A DNA stretch of 20,370 nucleotides, from assembly GCA_900538365.1 (NCBI GenBank), contig UPXT01000039.1:1-20370 (forward strand), read 5' to 3'. Numbering within the stretch: position 1 is the stretch's first letter; every line of letters starts with the position of its first letter. This DNA is from an uncultured Acidaminococcus sp. (GTDB taxonomy: Bacteria > Bacillota > Negativicutes > Acidaminococcales > Acidaminococcaceae). The position numbers and the translations under genes were made by a program. Positions 16,031 through 20,370 of this stretch are shown one piece after another. Under the pieces are notes generated by a model. That model was given only the letters and a program-made list of their open reading frames with translations. It did not search any database and was not told the DNA's origin.

Positions 16031-16553
16031 GCCCAAGAAAATGCTCCTCACCTACGTCGACGCCTATAATTTTGCCTTGGACCGACTTGCCATGCGGGAC
16101 CATAGTTCCCTTGAACTGCGGGATAAACTCGCGGAAAGAGGCTGCGTCAAAGAGCTTCAGGATAGGGTCCTTGCGGCCCTTAGGGAGCATCATTTTGTTG
16201 ACGATATCCGCTGTGCTGGGTATGTCGTTGATGCCTGGCGCAGGAAAGGCGTCTATGGTCGGAACTACCTTCGGCTCATGCTTGAAAAGCGGCAGATCCC
16301 GGCATCTGTCATGAAAGATATACTGGAGGGGATTTCCGAGGAGGAAGAACGGGAGCGGGCAGAGGATTTTGCGCGAAAAGAAGTTCCCAAGCTTCTAAAA
16401 AAGTATCAATCAGAGCCTCGCAAAGGCAAGGCGGCCCTTTCGAGAAAGCTTGCCAGCCGTGGCTTTACAGGGGCCTGTCTTTATGCAGCACTTGCTGTTT
16501 ATGAAGGGATGGAAGAGGAAATCCCGAAAGAATATGAGGAAGGATCCTTATAA
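16020..16553 (+). CDS. recX: Regulatory protein RecX
   Basis: A 177-residue helical protein that binds RecA filaments and modulates their activity. The N-terminal region has the RecX pattern of ALDRLAMRDHSSLELRDKL, with Ser-rich helix entry and Glu-Leu-x-x-Lys-Leu, followed by further three-helix repeats (DDIRCAGYVVDAWRRKGVYG near 61-80). The start is GTG at 16020, overlapping recA by 11 bp, with GGAGG(GGG) at 16003-16010. The overlap ties its translation to RecA, as is common for this pair. The stop codon lies in the loop of the downstream terminator. Confidence 0.9.
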   Translation: MWAKPKKMLLTYVDAYNFALDRLAMRDHSSLELRDKLAERGCVKELQDRVLAALREHHFVDDIRCAGYVVDAWRRKGVYGRNYLRLMLEKRQIPASVMKDILEGISEEEERERAEDFARKEVPKLLKKYQSEPRKGKAALSRKLASRGFTGACLYAALAVYEGMEEEIPKEYEEGSL

Positions 16554-16572
16554 AGAGGGATCCTTCCTTTTT
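16537..16572 (+). terminator. Intrinsic terminator of recA-recX
   Basis: AGGAAGGATCC (16537-16547) pairs perfectly with GGATCCTTCCT (16558-16568) around a 10-nt loop, followed by TTTTT at 16568-16572. The recX stop codon (16551-16553) lies in the loop, so the last codons of recX form the 5' arm. Confidence 0.92.
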
Positions 16573-16611
16573 CAGCTGAAAGAAGGAAAAGGGGCCAAAG
16601 ACGCCATTTGA

Positions 16612-16640
16612 TTGACACTCCCTGGAAAATACTATAAAAT
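16612..16640 (+). promoter_or_regulatory. rny promoter
   Basis: TTGACA at 16612-16617 is a perfect -35, and TAAAAT at 16635-16640 follows with 17-bp spacing. Transcription would start near 16647, giving a leader of about 97 nt that contains a hairpin at 16667-16686 and a strong Shine-Dalgarno. Confidence 0.8.
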
Positions 16641-16666
16641 ATTCCTATCCATATTATTGGGTCAAG

Positions 16667-16686
16667 AGGTAACCTCAGGGTTGCCT
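16667..16686 (+). other. Hairpin in the rny leader
   Basis: AGGTAACC pairs with GGTTGCCT (one wobble) around a TCAG loop at 16675-16678. A T-rich but interrupted tract (TTCTTTGTTTG) follows. It might be a weak attenuator or a site for autoregulation by RNase Y; no direct evidence. Confidence 0.45.
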
Positions 16687-16728
16687 TCTTTGTTTGTGTC
16701 TTAAAAATGTGAGGAAAATTCTCTAAAA

Positions 16729-16746
16729 AGGAGGTGTACAATCATA
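16729..16746 (+). promoter_or_regulatory. Strong ribosome binding site with non-canonical start for rny
   Basis: AGGAGGTG at 16729-16736 is a near-perfect Shine-Dalgarno. At the expected distance the in-frame codons are ATC (16741) and ATA (16744). The ATA is 9 nt after GGAGG. There is no ATG, GTG or TTG in the rny frame between the TAA at 16702-16704 and the ATG at 16945. Confidence 0.7.
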
Positions 16747-18282
16747 GATCCCATTACTGTATTTATCGTAATTGCTGCCTGTGTCCTCGGCGCTGGTGCC
16801 GGTTATTTTGGACGTAAGAACATTGCGGAAACCAAAATCGGCAAAGCTGAAGAACAGGCACGCCAAATCGTTGCAGAAGCAGAAAAAGCCGGCGATGCTA
16901 AAAAGAAGGAACTTCTTGTTGAAGCTAAGGAAGAAATCCACCGCATGCGTTCCGATATGGAACGGGAAAACAAGGAGCGCCGGGCAGAATTGGCCAAGAG
17001 CGAACGTCGTCTCGTCCAGAAGGAAGAAAACGTCGACCGCAAGATGGATGCCTATGAGAAAAAGGAAGAAAAACTCCTGGAACAAAGCAACCGTCTGCGC
17101 GAATCCCAGGAACGTGTCGACGCCCTTTATACCAAACAGGTAGGAGAGCTCGAACGGATTTCGGGACTGACCAGTGATGAAGCCAAAAAGGAACTGCTTG
17201 ACAGTGTCCAAGAAGAAGTCAAGCACGATAAGGCCAAACTCATCAAGGATATGGAACAGGAAGCTCGCGATACGGCTGAGACCAAGGCTCGGGAAATTAT
17301 TTCCCTTGCTATCCAGCGTTGTGCTGCCGATCAGGTTGCTGAAACGACGGTCACTGTTGTTCCTCTCCCCAATGATGAGATGAAGGGCCGGATCATTGGC
17401 CGCGAAGGCCGCAATATCCGTACGTTGGAAACTCTCACCGGGATTGATCTCATCATCGATGATACGCCGGAAGCGGTTATCATTTCCGGATTCGATCCTG
17501 TTCGCCGTGAAGTGGCGCGTGTGGCCCTCGAAAAACTCATCAATGATGGTCGTATCCATCCGGCCCGCATTGAGGAAATGGTGGAAAAAGCCCAGAAGGA
17601 ACTGGATCAGAAGATCAAGGAAGCTGGGGAACAGGCCACCTTTGAGACGGGTGTTCATGGCCTTCATCCAGAACTGATCAAGCTCTTGGGCCGCATGAAG
17701 TATCGTACGAGCTACGGTCAAAATGCCCTCAAACATTCAACGGAAGTGGCGCATCTGGCTGGCCTCATGGCTGCTGAATTGGGCGTTGACGTCAATTCAG
17801 CCAAACGGGCTGGCTTACTCCACGACATTGGCAAGGCTGTTGACCACGAAGTGGAAGGTTCCCATGTCGATCTTGGTGCAGAAGTAGCCAAACGTTACCA
17901 TGAATCGGATATTGTCATCAATACCATCATGAGCCATCATGGCGACGTGGAACCGAGTTCTGTCCAAGCCGTTCTTGTCTCGGCTGCGGATGCGATTTCC
18001 GCCGCCCGTCCGGGTGCCCGTCGAGAAACGCTGGAAACTTACCTCAAGCGTCTGACGCGTCTTGAAGAAATCGCTGAATCCTTCGATGGCGTAGAAAAAT
18101 GCTATGCTGTTCAAGCCGGACGTGAAATCCGTATCATGGTCAAACCGGACAAGGTTGATGATGATGCCTCTGTCATCCTCGCTCACGATGTGGCAAAACG
18201 CATCGAAGAGGATATGGAATATCCCGGCCAGATCAAAGTGGTCATCGTTCGCGAGACCCGGGCCGTCGATTATGCCAAATAA
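16744..18282 (+). CDS. rny: Ribonuclease Y
   Basis: A 512-residue membrane-anchored endoribonuclease that initiates mRNA decay in Firmicutes. From the ATA at 16744 the frame encodes a transmembrane helix (~3-22), a long charged coiled coil (~28-190), a KH domain with GREGRNIR at 219-226, and an HD domain with the metal pair His360-Asp361 in GLLHDIGKA. This matches the family length of about 520. The first in-frame ATG (16945, residue 68) would lose the membrane anchor and start of the coiled coil. The start is therefore inferred to be AUA, or AUC one codon earlier. A sequencing error of ATG to ATA remains possible. It has its own promoter after recX and a terminator. Confidence 0.93.
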   Translation: MDPITVFIVIAACVLGAGAGYFGRKNIAETKIGKAEEQARQIVAEAEKAGDAKKKELLVEAKEEIHRMRSDMERENKERRAELAKSERRLVQKEENVDRKMDAYEKKEEKLLEQSNRLRESQERVDALYTKQVGELERISGLTSDEAKKELLDSVQEEVKHDKAKLIKDMEQEARDTAETKAREIISLAIQRCAADQVAETTVTVVPLPNDEMKGRIIGREGRNIRTLETLTGIDLIIDDTPEAVIISGFDPVRREVARVALEKLINDGRIHPARIEEMVEKAQKELDQKIKEAGEQATFETGVHGLHPELIKLLGRMKYRTSYGQNALKHSTEVAHLAGLMAAELGVDVNSAKRAGLLHDIGKAVDHEVEGSHVDLGAEVAKRYHESDIVINTIMSHHGDVEPSSVQAVLVSAADAISAARPGARRETLETYLKRLTRLEEIAESFDGVEKCYAVQAGREIRIMVKPDKVDDDASVILAHDVAKRIEEDMEYPGQIKVVIVRETRAVDYAK

Positions 18283-18290
18283 CGAAAAAG

Positions 18291-18323
18291 AAGCCTGCAC
18301 ACTTTGTGAGTGCGGGCTTTTTT
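18291..18323 (+). terminator. Intrinsic terminator of rny, probably bidirectional
   Basis: AAGCCTGCAC (18291-18300) pairs with GTGCGGGCTT (18310-18319) over ten pairs with one wobble, followed by six T (18318-18323). On the minus strand the hairpin is followed by CTTTTTC, so it may also stop transcripts of the converging integrase remnant. Confidence 0.9.
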
Positions 18324-18356
18324 GATGTGACGGCAGAAATACGGCAAAAATATTTT

Positions 18357-18530
18357 TTAATAAAGGTCGTTGATGGCTCGAACGGCAGCTCTATTGATAT
18401 CTTCGGTATAGTTAACATAGATTCGGGAAACCGTTTCGACCGAATCACCTAAAATATGAGCGACAAGGTTGATGTCTCCGGTCTTAGACAAGAGCAGCGT
18501 CGCAAAAGCTTCATGGCGCCGAACGGGAAA
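18357..18530 (-). pseudogene. C-terminal fragment of a phage tyrosine recombinase (integrase)
   Basis: On the minus strand, about 57 codons ending at TAA (18357-18359) encode the final part of a tyrosine recombinase. Visible are an Arg-Arg-His cluster, FATLLLSKTGD, HILGDS and ETVSRIYVNY, which carries the presumed nucleophilic Tyr. The box-II His position reads LGDS rather than LGHS, a variant seen in some integrases. All upstream domains (arm-binding, core-binding, first catalytic Arg and Lys) are absent; the frame meets a stop at 18543-18545. The sequence runs directly into a plus-strand phage head gene near 18523-18535, so a deletion seems to have joined the two. It cannot be active as it stands. 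Confidence 0.85.
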
Positions 18531-19942
18531 TGCGAGAACGTATCATCAGTACCCTTGATTGGCAGTTGAAGCTTAACAAGGGCATCAAGAAGACAGCGGA
18601 AGCGCTTTATGATGGGTATCACCATGGAAGTGTTACCTATATGCAGGAACTGCCGAAGTATACCGATGATCTTGTGAACTGGGTGAGGCGCAGTAGGGAT
18701 AATCTTTCCGATGGGGAAAAGAAAGCATTGCTGAAGGCCATCCGAAAAGTAAGGGGACAGGCCGATGGATTAAGACCCGACACAACCGCCTACAATCACT
18801 TTAGAACGTCTTTATATGAGCTCCTCGAAAAAGTAGACGGGGGAAACAAAAAATCCATTGAGAGAGCCATCCAGACGGCTGTAGAGGAAAAAAGCCGGTA
18901 CGTTGCTGAACGAATTGCCCGGACGGAAGCGGCCAGGGCCCGTTACGACGCGTTCACAGCCCGCTACGGAGAAGATGAAGACGTGGTGGCCTACCAGTGG
19001 AAGCTGGGAAGCAGGCATCCGGCGGAAGACATTTGTGATATGTACGCCCATGCGGACCTGTACGGCCTGGGGAAGGGCGTTTTCCCCAAGGACGCCGCTC
19101 CGGCAAGTCCCGCCCATCCCCACTGCCTGTGCCACTATGCACCGGTGTACCAGAGTGAGCTGGAAGGAAAGAAACGGTCCGATGATGTGGAAGCTGGCGG
19201 CAATGCCTGGCTGAAGAAAGAGTCTCTCAGCGTCCAGGAGAAAATCCTAGGCGTCAAAGGGCGGGAGGAATGGAAGGCCGGCAAGGCTGGCTGGATGAAG
19301 AAGGTAAGGAATTTTAACACTCAAGCTGGCGAATACTGTGGGATAAAAAGCCGTTTACATAGATTTATGAATAAAATAATGGGGAGATCGTCCAGCCCTA
19401 TAGTATTAGAGGATTTGCCAAAAATAAAGGAAAATCTCAGTGTAGAAGAAAACGCTTTGAAAACCAATCCCAATTATTATTCCGACAAGAAAGGCGCGGA
19501 ATACTATAGGGTCAACTGCCAAAAGTGTGTTCCTGCTTTTGAATTGCGCATGCGTGGCTATGATGTTCAAGCGAAATGGTTTGATAAATCAAATTCCAAC
19601 AGTAATGAAAAATGGTTGGTGGAACATCCATTTAGCGCATTTTTACGTGCGAACATAAAAACAATTTTTTCAGGCGTAAGTGCTTATGGTGAGCTTTCCG
19701 ATGCATTACAAGGATACGGGGCAGGCGCACGCATTGAAATTGCCATACTAAATGAGGAGACACTTAAAGGGCACGTTATTGTAGGATGTAATGAATACAA
19801 TAAAATTAAGTTTTTGGATGTTCAAACAGGAAAATCGTTTTCATTCGAAGGATTAAATGATAATATAAACATAAAGTATGCGAGAATTGACATATTGAAG
19901 ATTGATACAGAAATCCTATCTGATATTTGCGACTGGAGATAA
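18530..19942 (+). CDS. Phage MuF/SPP1 gp7-like head protein with C-terminal papain-fold toxin domain
   Basis: A 470-residue protein in two parts. Residues ~1-205 resemble minor head (Mu gpF / SPP1 gp7) proteins: helices, RIARTEAARARYD at 128-140, Trp157, SRHP at 161-164 and the closing HPHCLC at 196-201. After a linker, residues ~262-470 show a papain-fold toxin (Tox-PL, glutamine deamidase type) pattern: NCQKC (Cys330, Cys333) with AFELRMRGYDV, GHVI with His415 and FLDVQTG with Asp430, the likely Cys-His-Asp triad. Such MuF-toxin fusions are known in temperate phages. The ATG at 18530 has no Shine-Dalgarno and sits at the integrase junction, so the 5' end is probably truncated and expression is doubtful. 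The toxin part is markedly AT-rich. Confidence 0.75.
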   Translation: MRERIISTLDWQLKLNKGIKKTAEALYDGYHHGSVTYMQELPKYTDDLVNWVRRSRDNLSDGEKKALLKAIRKVRGQADGLRPDTTAYNHFRTSLYELLEKVDGGNKKSIERAIQTAVEEKSRYVAERIARTEAARARYDAFTARYGEDEDVVAYQWKLGSRHPAEDICDMYAHADLYGLGKGVFPKDAAPASPAHPHCLCHYAPVYQSELEGKKRSDDVEAGGNAWLKKESLSVQEKILGVKGREEWKAGKAGWMKKVRNFNTQAGEYCGIKSRLHRFMNKIMGRSSSPIVLEDLPKIKENLSVEENALKTNPNYYSDKKGAEYYRVNCQKCVPAFELRMRGYDVQAKWFDKSNSNSNEKWLVEHPFSAFLRANIKTIFSGVSAYGELSDALQGYGAGARIEIAILNEETLKGHVIVGCNEYNKIKFLDVQTGKSFSFEGLNDNINIKYARIDILKIDTEILSDICDWR

Positions 19943-19946
19943 AATC

Positions 19947-20189
19947 ATGATTACTTTGGCAGAAGCGATAAAAATTGCGGAAAAATATATTGGGGTTAAG
20001 GTTTATCAGTACGCAGAATCCGATGATAGTTACGTATTTTCCGTTGCTAAGCCTGGTGAAATATTATATGGCCCTCGTCCATATATAGTTTCCAAAAAAA
20101 ATGGTGCAATCAGAATAGACCTAAGTGGTGTTTTTGCTCCATGGCCATACGGGAAATGGCTGCCCATAGAAGGAAGAAATAATGAATAA
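19947..20189 (+). CDS. Small probable immunity protein for the papain-fold toxin
   Basis: An 80-residue soluble protein with no signal or membrane segment. It starts with a helix (ITLAEAIKIAEKYIG), followed by predicted strands and GPRPYIVSKKNGAIRIDLSG. The style recalls small immunity proteins such as the YrhB/Imm35 type, but I do not recognise the family firmly. ATG 19947 has GGAGA at 19935-19939, 7 nt away; the frame also opens at 19902 inside the toxin gene without a good site. It starts 4 bp after the toxin gene, is equally AT-rich, and overlaps the next gene by 8 bp. The immunity role is inferred from position. Confidence 0.55.
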   Translation: MITLAEAIKIAEKYIGVKVYQYAESDDSYVFSVAKPGEILYGPRPYIVSKKNGAIRIDLSGVFAPWPYGKWLPIEGRNNE

Positions 20190-20370
20190 TTTTAAACTGA
20201 TTTTTCGAATCTTAAAATATATTGAGGCTTGCATGGAGTATGAATCTTTCGATGATGACAATTTCACGGCTTCGCATTTCGGTGTTAGTAAAGCCCTATT
20301 CCTGAATATCCTTCGGACCCTCTTAGAAGCAGGATATATCAGCGGAATCAAAATTGTAACTGATAAGTGC
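20182..20370 (+). CDS. YjcQ-family phage protein (partial, 3' end outside the window)
   Basis: The first 63 codons of a gene that runs off the window edge. The product begins MNNFKLIFRILKYIEACMEY and continues with a winged-helix-like region containing FGVSKALFLNILRTLLEAGYISGIKI. This fits the YjcQ family, small proteins common in Firmicutes phages and prophages, with a winged-helix fold and unknown role. It overlaps the probable immunity gene by 8 bp, with AGGAAG at 20171-20176 as ribosome binding site. Presence supports the prophage origin of the region from 18324 onward. Confidence 0.65.
   Translation, partial: MNNFKLIFRILKYIEACMEYESFDDDNFTASHFGVSKALFLNILRTLLEAGYISGIKIVTDKC

Noticed and set aside
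16734..16817. GTG at 16734 as a start for rny or a leader peptide
   Set aside because: It is in another frame, overlaps the Shine-Dalgarno, and ends after 27 codons without sensible content.
16723..17736. Minus-strand 337-codon frame opposite rny
   Set aside because: It consists of the complement of the coiled-coil codons of rny, giving Phe/Leu-rich low-complexity sequence.
16945..18282. ATG 16945 as the true rny start
   Set aside because: It would remove the membrane anchor encoded in frame upstream, and no ribosome binding site precedes it at good spacing; AGGAGGTG lies before 16744.
18488..18529. 5' continuation of the head protein gene upstream of ATG 18530
   Set aside because: The frame is open for 14 codons but has no start codon and overlaps integrase-coding sequence on the other strand.

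Overview
The window is a stretch of core chromosome about 18.3 kb long, followed by about 2 kb of prophage remnant. The core gene order matches the conserved Firmicutes cluster def-fmt-rsmB-rlmN-stp-prkC-rsgA-rpe, known in Bacillus as priA-def-fmt-rsmB-rlmN-prpC-prkC-rsgA-rpe. A PASTA-domain kinase, RecX and RNase Y also point to Firmicutes. An AsmA/TamB-like membrane-anchored protein after rpe suggests a double-membraned (diderm) Firmicute. Moderate-to-high GC in the core genes fits the Negativicutes, perhaps near Acidaminococcus; this placement is inference.

Region 1 (about 90-10306, all + strand) is a tightly packed operon. It holds peptide deformylase, Met-tRNA formyltransferase, a Cys-rich DUF116 membrane protein, RsmB, RlmN, a PP2C phosphatase, a PASTA Ser/Thr kinase, the ribosome-assembly GTPase RsgA, ribulose-phosphate epimerase and the AsmA-like envelope protein. 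Most junctions overlap by 4-16 bp or are separated by 1-3 bp, so translational coupling is likely. The theme is translation start, rRNA modification and ribosome assembly, with a growth/cell-wall signalling phosphatase-kinase pair in the middle.

Region 2 (about 10347-14920) is a riboflavin operon. An extended -10 promoter drives an FMN riboswitch and an intrinsic terminator, followed by ribD, ribE, ribBA and ribH. The redox chaperone gene hslO follows ribH by one base and probably shares the transcript.

Region 3 (14904-18323) is DNA repair and RNA decay. recA has a near-consensus promoter whose 17-bp spacer is mostly a LexA-like palindrome. recX overlaps recA and ends inside a strong terminator hairpin. 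rny (RNase Y) has its own promoter and a structured leader. It has no ATG, GTG or TTG able to start the full-length protein; a strong Shine-Dalgarno sequence sits before an ATC-ATA pair, so initiation at AUA (or AUC) is inferred.

Region 4 (18324-20370) is a decayed prophage. The last ~57 codons of a tyrosine recombinase (minus strand) abut a plus-strand phage head (MuF/SPP1 gp7-like) gene that appears 5'-truncated. This head protein carries an AT-rich C-terminal domain with a papain-fold (Tox-PL-like, glutamine deamidase type) pattern. A small probable immunity gene and a YjcQ-family phage gene, cut by the window edge, follow. This toxin-immunity module is the most accessory and least described part. 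No tRNA, rRNA, IS element or CRISPR array was seen.
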